Part shown: piece by piece, positions 28,230 to 37,432 of the stretch
Layout of the letters: each line of letters begins with the position of its first letter
Position numbering within the stretch: position 1 is the first letter of the stretch
Source of the DNA: JBCBKL01 sp963922565
GTDB lineage: Bacteria > Pseudomonadota > Alphaproteobacteria > Rhodobacterales > Rhodobacteraceae
Assembly: GCA_963922565.1 (NCBI GenBank)
Contig: CAWUIQ010000011.1
Span: forward strand, 1-64,000
Direction: 5' to 3'
DNA length: 64,000 bases
The notes under the pieces: generated by a model
Seen by the model: only the letters and a program-made list of their open reading frames with translations
What the model was told of the DNA's origin: nothing
Database searches by the model: none
Position numbers and translations under genes: made by a program

Positions 28230-28272
28230 CGCTCCTCAGCATCGTTGCAAACCGTTTCTAAAGGAATCGCAG

Positions 28273-28287
28273 TTAAGCGTTCATTGA
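28273..28287. promoter_or_regulatory. CtrA-like box (fliI/flgB junction)
   Basis: TTAA-N7-TTGA, one mismatch from TTAA-N7-TTAA, between the divergent fliI and flgB genes, 23 nt before the flgB start. Confidence 0.42.
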
Positions 28288-28309
28288 AATCGATCGAGGG
28301 AGAAACCCC

Positions 28310-28696
28310 GTGTTCCAGAATTTAGAGGTCTTTCAGATGTCTTCCGCCATGGCGAGGCATGCTGGTGCAAGGCAGGCTCTTATTTCGGAGAATATCGCGA
28401 ATTCAGATACTCCAGGATATAAGTCGAAAGACCTGAACAATTTCAAAGATGTCTTTTCTACAGATCAAACTGGAATTCAGAAAGCGACGAGGGATAGTCA
28501 TCTACATGGATCATCGGAATTCGGACGCCCATCTGAAATAATTCAGATGCGGGGATCAAACTCACCGAACGGAAACTCAGTTTCTATTGAAGGTGAAATG
28601 CTCAAAGCCGCTGAAACCAATAAACAACATGATCGATCACTGGCGATCTACAAGTCTGCCATGAAGATCCTTCGGTTCAGCCTAGGCAAGGTCTGA
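28310..28696 (+). CDS. flgB: Flagellar basal-body rod protein FlgB
   Basis: A 128-aa proximal rod subunit. The rod signature ISENIANSDTPGYKSKDLNNF is near the N-terminus. It starts with GTG at 28310, with GAGGGAG 8 nt upstream. It leads a nine-gene rod/export operon (flgB-flgC-fliE-fliQ-flgF-flgG-flgA-flgH-fliL). Its base composition is visibly more AT-rich than its neighbours. Confidence 0.95.
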   Translation: MFQNLEVFQMSSAMARHAGARQALISENIANSDTPGYKSKDLNNFKDVFSTDQTGIQKATRDSHLHGSSEFGRPSEIIQMRGSNSPNGNSVSIEGEMLKAAETNKQHDRSLAIYKSAMKILRFSLGKV

Positions 28697-28704
28697 GGTT
28701 CATC

Positions 28705-29097
28705 ATGAGTGAATTTTCGAAATCACTTGCCGTCTCTGCAAGCGGGCTGAACGCGCAGTCTGCCAGGCTGCGGCACCTTTCCGAAAACATCTCGAACGCT
28801 GACACGCCAGGTTATCGGCGCAAGCTGGTATCATTCGAAGCTGAACTCAATAGTGGCGATGGTGTTTCGCGGGTCGAACCCGGCCGCGTCCGCTTAGACA
28901 AGTCCGAGTTGGAGAGAGTATATGATCCCAGTCATCCGATGGCTGACGAAACCGGCCACTATGACGGCTCGAACGTCAATTTGCTGATTGAGCTTGCCGA
29001 TGCCCGCGAAGCACAGCGCAGCTATGAAGCAAACCTGAAAATGTTCGAACAGGCGCGGACGATGTCCGCGAACCTTTTGAAACTCCTACAACGTTAA
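28705..29097 (+). CDS. flgC: Flagellar basal-body rod protein FlgC
   Basis: A 130-aa rod subunit with the N-terminal motif SENISNADTPGYRRKLVSFE and the C-terminal LIELADAREAQRSYEANLKMFE helix that rod and hook proteins share. It follows flgB by 8 bp. Confidence 0.95.
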   Translation: MSEFSKSLAVSASGLNAQSARLRHLSENISNADTPGYRRKLVSFEAELNSGDGVSRVEPGRVRLDKSELERVYDPSHPMADETGHYDGSNVNLLIELADAREAQRSYEANLKMFEQARTMSANLLKLLQR

Positions 29098-29118
29098 CGA
29101 TTGAAACGGAGGTCCAGA

Positions 29119-29403
29119 ATGGACGTCAACTCACTTTCAGCAGTTCAGAAATACGGGGCATCCAAGCCGGCGACTGAACCTTCGCAGCAACCCGGCAACA
29201 GCCTGTTCGGCAGCATGGTCAGCGACTTCGCGAGCACTTTGGCCGCAAGCGAAGCCGAGGCCAAACAGGCAATGGTTGGCGACGCGGACCCCCATGCGCT
29301 TGTCCAAGCGCTCGCTCAGACCGAGTTGGCCGTCGAAACTGCGGTGACGGTGCGAAACAAGGTCGTCGAAGCCTATCAAGAAGTGTTGCGGATGCCGGTC
29401 TGA
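29119..29403 (+). CDS. fliE: Flagellar MS-ring/rod junction protein FliE
   Basis: A 94-aa FliE joining the MS ring to the rod. The C-terminus ETAVTVRNKVVEAYQEVLRMPV is diagnostic. ATG 29119 is chosen over TTG 29101 because CGGAGGT lies 5 nt before it. Confidence 0.93.
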   Translation: MDVNSLSAVQKYGASKPATEPSQQPGNSLFGSMVSDFASTLAASEAEAKQAMVGDADPHALVQALAQTELAVETAVTVRNKVVEAYQEVLRMPV

Positions 29404-29408
29404 CCCTG

Positions 29409-29675
29409 ATGGATGACGTCATCTTCTTTGACACATTGAGGCAAGGTCTATGGGTCGCTGTCGCGGTCTCTGTGCCGATCCTTTCGGTTGCACTGATCGC
29501 CGGGGTGACCATTGGCCTTCTGCAAGCTCTGACGTCAATTCAGGAAATGACCCTCACGTTCGTACCAAAACTGGCCGCCATCATCATGGTTTTCTGGCTT
29601 TCGATGGGTTTCATGACTGAAACGCTAATTTCGTTCTTTCATGACCGTATCGTCCCGATGATCGTAGGAGTGTAG
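29409..29675 (+). CDS. fliQ: Flagellar export gate protein FliQ
   Basis: An 88-aa protein with two membrane helices, matching FliQ (VGLLQALTSIQEMTLTFVPKL-like core between them). It is part of the FliP-FliQ-FliR export channel. fliP and fliR lie elsewhere in the cluster. Confidence 0.94.
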   Translation: MDDVIFFDTLRQGLWVAVAVSVPILSVALIAGVTIGLLQALTSIQEMTLTFVPKLAAIIMVFWLSMGFMTETLISFFHDRIVPMIVGV

Positions 29676-29676
29676 A

Positions 29677-30396
29677 ATGGAAAATGGAAGTTATATTACG
29701 CTGACGCGGCAATCGGGGCTAATGCGCGAAATGCAGGTTGTTGCGAATAATATCGCAAACTCGAATACAACTGGATATCGTCAAGAGGGCGTTATTTTTT
29801 CGGAGTATGTTCAGAACATTGACTATGATGCCTCGCTTTCCATGGGGAACGGAAATGTTCGCCAAACCTCGTTCAATCAAGGGGCAGTTGCCGAGACGAA
29901 TGGAACCTTTGACTTTGCCATTGAAGGTGATGGCTTTTTTCTGATCGAAACCCCGAACGGCGAACGGCTCACAAGAGCTGGTGCTTTCACGCCGAATGGC
30001 GAGGGCGATCTGGTGACCATGGACGGCTATCGCGTTCTCGACCAAGGCGGTGCACCGGTCTTCGTCCCGCCGGGGGTCAAATCGATCACTGTCGCAGCCG
30101 ATGGGACACTTAGCGCCGACGGCACCTTGCTGGGTCAAATCGGGCTCGTCGTCCCAACCGATCCCCAATCCATGCAGCGCGAGACCGGGGTCATGTTTCG
30201 TGCCGACGAAGGATATGAGCCGAGCGAAAACGGACGTATCCTGCAGGGCTTTGTCGAACGATCCAACGTAGAGGCCATTACGCAATTGAGCAGGATGATC
30301 GAGATCCAAAGGGCGTATGAGCTGGGTCAAAGTTTCCTGGACGCCGAAGATGAGCGGCTGCGCAACGCCCTGCAATCCCTGACAAAATCAAGCTGA
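29677..30396 (+). CDS. flgF: Flagellar basal-body rod protein FlgF
   Basis: A 239-aa rod protein: N-terminal VVANNIANSNTTGYRQEGV, central DGFFLIETPNGERLTRAG, and the C-terminal rod helix with IEIQRAYELGQSF. Shorter than FlgG and placed directly before it, as expected. Confidence 0.94.
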   Translation: MENGSYITLTRQSGLMREMQVVANNIANSNTTGYRQEGVIFSEYVQNIDYDASLSMGNGNVRQTSFNQGAVAETNGTFDFAIEGDGFFLIETPNGERLTRAGAFTPNGEGDLVTMDGYRVLDQGGAPVFVPPGVKSITVAADGTLSADGTLLGQIGLVVPTDPQSMQRETGVMFRADEGYEPSENGRILQGFVERSNVEAITQLSRMIEIQRAYELGQSFLDAEDERLRNALQSLTKSS

Positions 30397-30407
30397 GGTA
30401 GACATTC

Positions 30408-31193
30408 ATGCGTGCCCTCCAAATTGCCGCGACCGGCATGACAGCACAACAGATGCGGGTCGAAACGATATCGAACAACCTCGCGAACATGAGCACGACG
30501 GGGTACAACGCCCGGCGCGCTGAGTTCGCGGACCTTCACTACCAGCAGCTTGCGCGGCCTGGCTCAGTCAACGCCTCGGACGGCACCGTTCTGCCAACAG
30601 GGGTCCAATTGGGTCTCGGCGTACGTCCCTCGGCGGTGTCGGTGCACCTGCAGCAAGGCGGATTGTCGGCAACGGGTTCTGATCTGGATGTCGCCATCGA
30701 CGGGAACGGCTACTTCGAGGTTACGCTGCCATCCGGCCAAACGGCTTACACCCGCGATGGTGCGTTGAAGCGAACCGGTGATGGGTTGGTGGTTACGTCG
30801 GAAGGGTTCGCCGTCGCGCCCGAAATCGTGATCCCGGCCGACGCGCGGAGCATATCGATCAATGGCGAGGGCGAGATCTACGCCTATTTCGCGGATGCGA
30901 CCGAAGCGCAGCTGCTTGGTCAGCTCACCCTTGCAAGTTTCACCAATGCCAAGGGTCTTGAGGCGATTGGCGGCAACCTCTTTGTCGAGACAGAAGCATC
31001 TGGTCCTGCTCTGGTCTCGACGCCGGGGATCGATGGCTTGGGAACCCTGCGCCAGGGCTTTCTTGAGGACAGCTCCGTCGATGCGGTCCAGGAAATCACT
31101 GAGCTGATCGAAGCCCAACGTGGTTATGAAATGAATGCAAAAGTCATCTCCGCCGTCGACGAGATGATGGGTGCAACGACGCAGGTCCGATGA
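30408..31193 (+). CDS. flgG: Flagellar distal rod protein FlgG
   Basis: A 261-aa distal rod subunit: RALQIAATGMTAQQMRVETI, then NNLANMSTTGYNARRAEF, and the C-terminal ELIEAQRGYEMNAKVI typical of FlgG. The stop overlaps flgA by 4 bp. Confidence 0.96.
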   Translation: MRALQIAATGMTAQQMRVETISNNLANMSTTGYNARRAEFADLHYQQLARPGSVNASDGTVLPTGVQLGLGVRPSAVSVHLQQGGLSATGSDLDVAIDGNGYFEVTLPSGQTAYTRDGALKRTGDGLVVTSEGFAVAPEIVIPADARSISINGEGEIYAYFADATEAQLLGQLTLASFTNAKGLEAIGGNLFVETEASGPALVSTPGIDGLGTLRQGFLEDSSVDAVQEITELIEAQRGYEMNAKVISAVDEMMGATTQVR

Positions 31194-31612
31194 TGCACCG
31201 GCTGGCCGCTTCAGGGATTTGTTTGATTCTGGCGACCACCGCGCTCGCCGACTTGGTCGTGCCAACGCGAACGATCCGGCCCGGCCAGATCATCGAAGCG
31301 GGTGATGTCCAGATCGTTGACGGTTCGAACGGGGGCAGCTTTGACCGTTTGAACGACGTCATTGGTCAGGAGGCGCGGCTCGCGCTCTATCCCAGCCGAC
31401 CCATCCCTTTTGAGTCGATTGGTGCCCCTGCTGTCATCACGCGCAATCAGATCGTGCCTCTCCTTTATGCGGGCCGCGGCATCTTCATCACGACCGAGGC
31501 GCGCGCTTTGCAGCGCGGCGGTATCGGAGATCGGATCCGGCTGATGAACCTGTCATCACGCACCGTCGTCTACGGCTTTGTCCGCTCCGACGGTTCCATC
31601 ATCGTCAAGTAG
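31190..31612 (+). CDS. flgA: P-ring assembly chaperone FlgA
   Basis: A 140-aa periplasmic protein with a signal peptide (1-22, ending TALA) and a SAF domain (VVPTRTIRPGQIIEAGDVQ). It is short, with only the C-terminal FlgA domain, as in other alphaproteobacteria. It helps FlgI form the P ring. Confidence 0.9.
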   Translation: MMHRLAASGICLILATTALADLVVPTRTIRPGQIIEAGDVQIVDGSNGGSFDRLNDVIGQEARLALYPSRPIPFESIGAPAVITRNQIVPLLYAGRGIFITTEARALQRGGIGDRIRLMNLSSRTVVYGFVRSDGSIIVK

Positions 31613-31623
31613 GGTCATAACAT

Positions 31624-32355
31624 ATGTGGTTTCCCAAGAAGTTCGCCTTTGCCGCACCTCTGGTGATGATGGGATGTGTCGACTCCGATCATCTTGGAAA
31701 GGAGCCGTCGTTCAGCTCACCGTTCGAGACGCGGGAGCATGCTGCGATGATGGCGCCCGGCCTGCAGGCGATTGCCCCTCAGCAAGGCGTCATCGATCGC
31801 GCGTCGCTCTGGAGCGGCAATCGCGGATCGTTGCTTGGCGACCGCCGCGCAATGCAACGCGGCGATATCATGACGGTCGTTATCGAAATTGACGAAAAGG
31901 CAGAGATTTCGAATGCGACGGATCGATCACGGTCCGGCAGCGAAAGCCTCCAACTGCCTCAACTGCTTGGTCTTCCTCAACGTCTGGACAACAAGCTGCC
32001 CGAGGGCGCCAGCTCGTCTGACTTGGTATCGATCAACTCGTCCAGCAATTCATCAGGTGACGGTTCGGTCAAAAGGAAAGAGAAGCTGACGCTTCGCGTT
32101 GCCGCGACGGTGGTTGATGTCTTGCCCAACGGGGTGCTGTCCATTGCCGGATCACAGGAACTGCGCGTCAACTTCGAGATGCGAGAGCTTCTCGTGACCG
32201 GTTACGTCAGACCGGAAGACATCTCTCGTCAGAACGAAATCACCTATGACAAGATCGCTTCGGCGCGGGTGTCCTACGGAGGGCGCGGCCAGATTACCGA
32301 AGTCCAACAACCGCGGATTGGTCAGCAAGTTCTCGACTCTGTGCTGCCGTTCTAG
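31624..32355 (+). CDS. flgH: Flagellar L-ring lipoprotein FlgH
   Basis: A 243-aa outer-membrane ring protein. A lipobox-like LVMMGC places the lipidated Cys at residue 18. FlgH motifs follow: SLLGDRRAMQRGDIMTVVIEI and the late GYVRPEDISRQNEI with ISSARVSY-like IASARVSYGGRG. It lies between flgA and fliL. Confidence 0.94.
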   Translation: MWFPKKFAFAAPLVMMGCVDSDHLGKEPSFSSPFETREHAAMMAPGLQAIAPQQGVIDRASLWSGNRGSLLGDRRAMQRGDIMTVVIEIDEKAEISNATDRSRSGSESLQLPQLLGLPQRLDNKLPEGASSSDLVSINSSSNSSGDGSVKRKEKLTLRVAATVVDVLPNGVLSIAGSQELRVNFEMRELLVTGYVRPEDISRQNEITYDKIASARVSYGGRGQITEVQQPRIGQQVLDSVLPF

Positions 32356-32367
32356 GAGACCGAAACG

Positions 32368-32859
32368 TTGAAGAAGTTACTGCCGCTTATCCTTTTGCTC
32401 ATCGGGGCCGGTGCGGGCGTCGGCGCCGGAGTTTTCCTGCGTCCGGCACCTGAACCCGTGGCTGAGGCGGCCATCGAAGAGGCTTCCAAGGAAGAAAAGA
32501 AGAAAGAGAAAACGAAAGAGGAAGAAGCCTCGGCTGACTATGAGTACATGAAGTTGAGCAATCAATTTGTCGTACCGATTGTCGAAAAAGAGCGCGTTTC
32601 AGCCCTTATCGTTCTTTCCCTGAGCATCGAAGTCGTCGCCGGAAATAAAGAAAAAATATATCTGAAAGAACCGAAGCTGCGAGATTCATTTCTTCGAACG
32701 TTATTTGATCATGCGAACGTTGGTGGCTTCGACGGGGAGTTCACGGATGCAAACAATCTGGATATTCTGCGCCGTGCCCTTCTGGAAATCGCGCAGCGCG
32801 ATCTGGGTGATGTGATTACCGATGTGCTGATCCTCGATATCGCCCGGCAGGATTACTGA
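32368..32859 (+). CDS. fliL: FliL family stator-associated protein (paralogue 1)
   Basis: A 163-aa protein with one N-terminal membrane helix (3-22), a charged Lys/Glu linker (40-56) and a periplasmic FliL/SPFH-like domain with VVPIVEKERVSALIVLSLSIEV. It begins with TTG at 32368, with AGGAGA 8 nt upstream. FliL surrounds the stator and helps torque. A second FliL gene lies at 41458. It closes the flgB operon and converges with the next gene over 3 bp. Confidence 0.82.
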   Translation: MKKLLPLILLLIGAGAGVGAGVFLRPAPEPVAEAAIEEASKEEKKKEKTKEEEASADYEYMKLSNQFVVPIVEKERVSALIVLSLSIEVVAGNKEKIYLKEPKLRDSFLRTLFDHANVGGFDGEFTDANNLDILRRALLEIAQRDLGDVITDVLILDIARQDY

Positions 32860-32862
32860 CGA

Positions 32863-33267
32863 TCAGAAACGCACGACCCGTTGGACCGCGTCATCAAGCA
32901 GGCGCTTGGCCGCTTTCTTTCGATTGCTGAGGGTGGTCTCGTCCACGAGCTTCTGAGCGACCTCTTTGCGTCCCCGCAAGCGTCGAAGCTCAGCCATGTA
33001 CTGCTCTTTTCGGGCCAGGACTTGCGCAAGTCGGGTGTTGAGCGAGGTGCGCGACCTGTCCAGCCAACGCAGCCAAGCAAGGTCAGCCCCCAGAGCGCGC
33101 ATCGTCCCCTGCTCTGGCTCGTGCATTTGAACGACGGCCGCGTGCCTGTCCAGCTTTGCCAACTGCGCCCTCAATCGTTGCTCTTCCTCCATGATCCCCT
33201 TGATCCTGGACTGAGCATTCTCGAACTGCAGGGCTGAAAGCTCTTTGATCGCGTATAGTTTCTCCAA
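32863..33267 (-). CDS. Coiled-coil protein after flhB, FliJ candidate
   Basis: A 134-aa helical, Lys/Arg/Glu-rich protein (LEKLYAIKELSALQFENAQSR onward) with almost continuous coiled coil. The only well-placed start is TTG at 33267, with GAGGAG 6 nt upstream, 1 nt after the flhB stop. Size, charge and coiled coil resemble FliJ, the export ATPase stalk, and no other fliJ is visible; fliI has none next to it. Function is an inference from shape and context. Confidence 0.68.
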   Translation of the reverse strand: MEKLYAIKELSALQFENAQSRIKGIMEEEQRLRAQLAKLDRHAAVVQMHEPEQGTMRALGADLAWLRWLDRSRTSLNTRLAQVLARKEQYMAELRRLRGRKEVAQKLVDETTLSNRKKAAKRLLDDAVQRVVRF

Positions 33268-33268
33268 T

Positions 33269-34351
33269 TTACACTCCTCGACGCGCTTTTTCCCGCATGA
33301 GATCGGCAAACCGGATTGCAGCTGCCACCGCCTGATAGTGCTCAGCCCGAATTTCTTCGCCCACTTCGACGAACTCGTGCAACGCCCGCGCCGTCGGCGG
33401 ATCGCTGTGGATCGGCACAGCGGCCTCGTTCGCGATCTCCCTGATCTTGTGCGCGATCTCATCGACACCCTTTGCCACACAGACAGGTGCCGTTCCGGGC
33501 TCCCGCTGCCATTTCAATGCCACAGCATAATGGGTCGGGTTGACGATGATGACATCGGCGTCCGGAACATCGACCATCATCTGCGCCGCGGCGATGGCCT
33601 GCGCGCGGCTTCGCCGCTCCTGCTTGAGATGCGGATCGCCTTCCGCATCCTTGGTTTCGTCCATTATCTCCTTGCGCGACATCCGGTTCTTGCGCAGATG
33701 CTCAGCGTGCTGCCACATGAAGTCGATCGCGCCGACTATGATCGCAACAAGCACGACAATTACGAGAAATTTGGAGCAAAGCTCCGCTAGAAATCGGATC
33801 GAGGCCGTCGGACCCGTCTGTATCGAAACGACTATTTCTTCGATATTGGATCGGAGAAAGATAGAGAGAACAAGCGAATAGACGAGCAACTTCGTGAAGC
33901 TTTTTGCAAACTCAAACAGTCCATTCCTGCCGAATTTCTGCTTTGCGTTTTGGAGAATGGAGATCCGCGACAGCTTCGGCTCAAGCTTCGACGGAGTAAA
34001 AACGAACCCCCGTTGAACAGCGACAACAGCAACCACCATAAGTGCCGGTCCGAGGAAGAGACCCATGGTGTGATCGATCGCGTCGAACAGGATCAAACCC
34101 GTGATACCGACCACACCTCCGGAAAACACATCGTCTGCCAAGACCGTCGCGTTTTCGAGGATACTCATCATGCCGGAGCCGAGTTGGATGAGCTGGTCGG
34201 CCCCGAACGCAAGCAGGGTGAGGGTCAGCCCGGCGTAGACAGCCGCGGCCTGTAGGTCGGTTGATCGTGGAATTTCACCCTTTTTCCGAGCATCGTCGAG
34301 CTTTTTCTGGGTCGGCTCAAACGACTTGTCGGCTTCTTCATCCTGGCTCAT
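33269..34351 (-). CDS. flhB: Flagellar export switch protein FlhB
   Basis: A 360-aa inner-membrane export gate protein with four membrane helices and a cytoplasmic autocleavage domain; the cleaved NPTHY motif is at 271-275. FlhB switches export from hook to filament substrates together with FliK. It overlaps the end of fliR (ATGA). Confidence 0.96.
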   Translation of the reverse strand: MSQDEEADKSFEPTQKKLDDARKKGEIPRSTDLQAAAVYAGLTLTLLAFGADQLIQLGSGMMSILENATVLADDVFSGGVVGITGLILFDAIDHTMGLFLGPALMVVAVVAVQRGFVFTPSKLEPKLSRISILQNAKQKFGRNGLFEFAKSFTKLLVYSLVLSIFLRSNIEEIVVSIQTGPTASIRFLAELCSKFLVIVVLVAIIVGAIDFMWQHAEHLRKNRMSRKEIMDETKDAEGDPHLKQERRSRAQAIAAAQMMVDVPDADVIIVNPTHYAVALKWQREPGTAPVCVAKGVDEIAHKIREIANEAAVPIHSDPPTARALHEFVEVGEEIRAEHYQAVAAAIRFADLMREKARRGV

Positions 34352-35118
34352 CGGCGGGCGCCAAACGGATCTGCAAGAAAGAGATCAAAGGACGTGATCC
34401 AAAACGCCAGCATGATCGGCGACGCCAGCATAAGCAGCACCAGCCCACCCGCCGTGATGACCGGGGCACCTACAAAGGCGACCATCAGTTGGGGCATCGC
34501 CTTGTTGATCGCGCCAAGCGCGAGGTTGTACAGGACCGACAGAATGACAAAAGGAGCGGCAAGCGAGAATGCGAGCGAGAATGCCGTCGCCACCTGATCG
34601 ACGCCCCATTCGGCCAAATCCGATCCCAAGACGAAGGCCCCGGGTTGCAGGATCGTATAAGAAAAAATGACAAACTGAGCGAATTTGACGTGCAGCCCCA
34701 ACAGTATCGCAAGCGCAATCCCGGCGACCGTCAGTATCTGCCCGATAGCCGCAACCGGTTCGGCAACCGCGCCACCAAGGATCTGCGAGAGGGAGGTCGC
34801 CTGCGCCGCGATCGCCCCCGCCGTCTGTAGGGCAAGAACAAACATTCTGATTCCAAGGCCCAGAACCACACCGGCAAGAACTTCAGTAGCGAGGACCAGA
34901 ACCATTGCACCAAAGCCGGGGCGGAGATCGATGTCAGGGACGGCCGGAAACACCACGAACGTGAAGGCAACAGCCGCCGCCAACTTGATCTGCATCGGGA
35001 TCTGGTTTTCGTTCATGCCCGGCAGAAGCGATACAGCGGCCCCGACCCTGAGAAAAACGATGAAACCGAGCCACAGCTGGCTGTTCAGAATACCGATCAG
35101 ATCAGCAAGATCTTGCAT
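34348..35118 (-). CDS. fliR: Flagellar export gate protein FliR
   Basis: A 256-aa protein with about six membrane helices, matching FliR (WLGFIVFLRVGAAVSLLPG, then ATEVLAGVVLGLGIRMFVLALQTAG). It is part of the export channel with FliP and FliQ. It overlaps flhA by 1 bp and flhB by 4 bp. Confidence 0.94.
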   Translation of the reverse strand: MQDLADLIGILNSQLWLGFIVFLRVGAAVSLLPGMNENQIPMQIKLAAAVAFTFVVFPAVPDIDLRPGFGAMVLVLATEVLAGVVLGLGIRMFVLALQTAGAIAAQATSLSQILGGAVAEPVAAIGQILTVAGIALAILLGLHVKFAQFVIFSYTILQPGAFVLGSDLAEWGVDQVATAFSLAFSLAAPFVILSVLYNLALGAINKAMPQLMVAFVGAPVITAGGLVLLMLASPIMLAFWITSFDLFLADPFGARR

Positions 35119-37190
35119 CAGGCGGCCACAACTCCGACCAATGCCGGCCGTGCATCCAGACCGATTTCTTCGAAGGACAGGACGGGATTTTCGATGCCGC
35201 GCGCCCGCATCATCGTCTTAAGAAAGCGCCGACGCCGCGTATTCGTCACAACGGCCGCGAACGTCCCCGTCTCGCTGGTATCCCGCAATTTCAGAGCAAT
35301 GTTTTCACCGAGCTGGTTAAAGAGATCCGGTGGCAGTGCGATATCGAGGCCGCGATCGGCGTCGACCTGATAGCTACCAAACCGCTCTTCCCATTCCGGG
35401 GCGAGCTGGACGAGGGGAAGCGTTCCATCCGGCCGCTTGAGTTCTGCCACAAGCTGAAAACCCAGCCTCTGGCGGACGTGCTCGCAGATGGCCTCGGGCA
35501 TGGCATTCTGCGCGCGCGCCTCGGCCGTCGCCTCCAAGATCAGTGGTAGGTTCCTGATCGAGACCTGTTCCTCAAGAAGCAGGCGCAAAACGGCGTGCAA
35601 AACATCCAACGGGACCCGATCCGGGATCAACTCATCAAGCAGCTTGCGGTTTGCCTCTGCCCGTACTGGATCGGTAATATTGGTCATCTCGTTAAGAAGG
35701 CGGCGGAGCGACTTGAGCGTCAGAAGGCGCGCGAAGTTTCCTTTTATCGTCTCCAGAAGGTGCGTCGCGAGCACTTCGGCCGGCGTCACGATTGTCCCGC
35801 CACCCAACACCGCCTTTTCCTGATCCGTCTGATCAATCCACCGCGCCGGCGCCCCATAAACCGGTTCAAGTGTGTCTTCGCCAGCGGGCAGGCCCGCCTT
35901 GTCTTCCGCCCCGATTGCAAGAACGCGATCGGCATCCAGTTTCGCACGGGCCTGCTCAACACCCTGGATGCGCAAAATATAAGTCCCAAAGGGAAGCCCG
36001 GGCTGATCGGTCAGCCGTATCTCCGGCAGTATCAGCCCATACGCTGTCGCGACGTGCGTCCTCATGTTCGCGATCCGAGCGTCGAGACCCGTACCTGCAT
36101 CGAGTACCATGTTGACGAGGTCCGGAGAGAACTCGACGTGAATATCGTCCAGTTCCAGTAAGTCACCGAGTGATTTTTCCTGTTGCTCAGCCGGCTCTGT
36201 CGGCTCCTCGACCACTTGATCTTTTTCCGCCCGTGCACGTCGCTTCAACAGAAAGGCAGCCAATGCCAAAGCTCCGGCGCCAACGCTGAAGGGGACGAAC
36301 GGCAGACCGGGAAACAGCGCAAACATCACCATAAGAACCGCGACCGTTGCCAGGGCGTTAGGGTGCCGACCCAGCTGACTGAAAAGCGCCAGATCAGTCG
36401 CCCCCCGGTTACCGCCGCGGGCAAGCAACAGTGCCGAAGCAATCGAAATAATGACCGCTGGAATCTGCGATACAAGTCCATCGCCGACCGTCAGAATCGC
36501 ATAAGTTTCAAAGGCTTGATTAAGAGCCATACCGTGCACGACAGTGCCCATGACCAAGCCGGCAACCAAATTCAAAAGAGTGATCAGCAGGCCGGCGATC
36601 GCGTCGCCCTTGACGAATTTCGACGCACCATCCAGCGAACCAAAGAACGTCGTTTCGGCCTGCTCCAGCTCTCGGCGGGCCCGCGCTTCTTCATGACTGA
36701 TGGCGCCCGCCGACATGTCGCTGTCGATAGCCAGTTGCTTGCCAGGCATTCCGTCCAGCGCAAACCGGGCACCGACTTCTGCCATCCTCGTGGCACCCTT
36801 CGTGATCACCAGGAAGTTCACGATCAAGAGAACGCAGAAAACGACCAACCCGAGGAAAACGCTGCCACCCATCACAAAGTCGGCAAATCCCTCGATCACA
36901 TTTCCGGCTGCACTGACCCCGGTATGCCCCTGCCCGATGATCAATTTGGTGGAAGATATATTTAGAGAAAGCCGCAGCATCAGCGCGCCAAGAAGGATCG
37001 TGGGGAACGATGAAAAATCGAGAGGTCGCTCAATGAACAGCGTTGTCGTGAAGATCAGAATTGCAAAGGCGAACGAGACTGCGAGGCCGATATCAAGAAC
37101 CCATGCCGGCATAGGAACAATCATCGCAGCAAAAATTGCCATCAGGGCAACAGACAAGATGACTGTTGGGTTAATTTTTCCCTTACTCAA
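35118..37190 (-). CDS. flhA: Flagellar export gate protein FlhA
   Basis: A 690-aa export gate protein: eight N-terminal membrane helices with the FHIPEP-like block (RMAEVGARFALDGMPGKQ, then SDMSAGAISHEEARARR), followed by the large cytoplasmic domain. The start is TTG at 37190, with GAGGG 7 nt upstream. It leads flhA-fliR-flhB-coiled-coil on the minus strand and is preceded by an AT-rich region. Confidence 0.96.
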   Translation of the reverse strand: MSKGKINPTVILSVALMAIFAAMIVPMPAWVLDIGLAVSFAFAILIFTTTLFIERPLDFSSFPTILLGALMLRLSLNISSTKLIIGQGHTGVSAAGNVIEGFADFVMGGSVFLGLVVFCVLLIVNFLVITKGATRMAEVGARFALDGMPGKQLAIDSDMSAGAISHEEARARRELEQAETTFFGSLDGASKFVKGDAIAGLLITLLNLVAGLVMGTVVHGMALNQAFETYAILTVGDGLVSQIPAVIISIASALLLARGGNRGATDLALFSQLGRHPNALATVAVLMVMFALFPGLPFVPFSVGAGALALAAFLLKRRARAEKDQVVEEPTEPAEQQEKSLGDLLELDDIHVEFSPDLVNMVLDAGTGLDARIANMRTHVATAYGLILPEIRLTDQPGLPFGTYILRIQGVEQARAKLDADRVLAIGAEDKAGLPAGEDTLEPVYGAPARWIDQTDQEKAVLGGGTIVTPAEVLATHLLETIKGNFARLLTLKSLRRLLNEMTNITDPVRAEANRKLLDELIPDRVPLDVLHAVLRLLLEEQVSIRNLPLILEATAEARAQNAMPEAICEHVRQRLGFQLVAELKRPDGTLPLVQLAPEWEERFGSYQVDADRGLDIALPPDLFNQLGENIALKLRDTSETGTFAAVVTNTRRRRFLKTMMRARGIENPVLSFEEIGLDARPALVGVVAA

Positions 37191-37432
37191 GGCTCGCCCT
37201 CAGTTACATGAATCTCTGTCTTAGTAGTCAAAAATAACTAAGAAAGTATGCAAGTTTTGAGGACTGCGAATGCAGTCATGAAATGAAAATTTTCCAATAT
37301 ACCAGAAAGATACTAGTGTATGACAAGATAAACTTCTTAATACAAAATACTCAATGTGATCTTTTGGACGACTTAAGTATTATGGTCATGTGTGTCAAAA
37401 TGGGAGAGCTTATGATAAGCTATTTGGGGTGA
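37191..37432. other. AT-rich intergenic region upstream of flhA
   Basis: 242 bp with no gene, far more AT-rich than the surroundings. It contains the inverted repeats CTTAGT / ACTAAG (37220-37242), GACTGC-GAAT-GCAGTC (37262-37277) and AGCTTAT-G-ATAAGCT (37407-37421). The last directly follows the stop of the 703-aa gene and may be its weak terminator. The flhA promoter must lie here; the first repeat, about 30 bp before the flhA start, is a candidate operator. Confidence 0.55.

Noticed and set aside
32863..33480. Long 205-codon version of the coiled-coil ORF
   Set aside because: Its first 71 codons overlap the end of flhB in another frame; the TTG start at 33267 with GAGGAG is far better.
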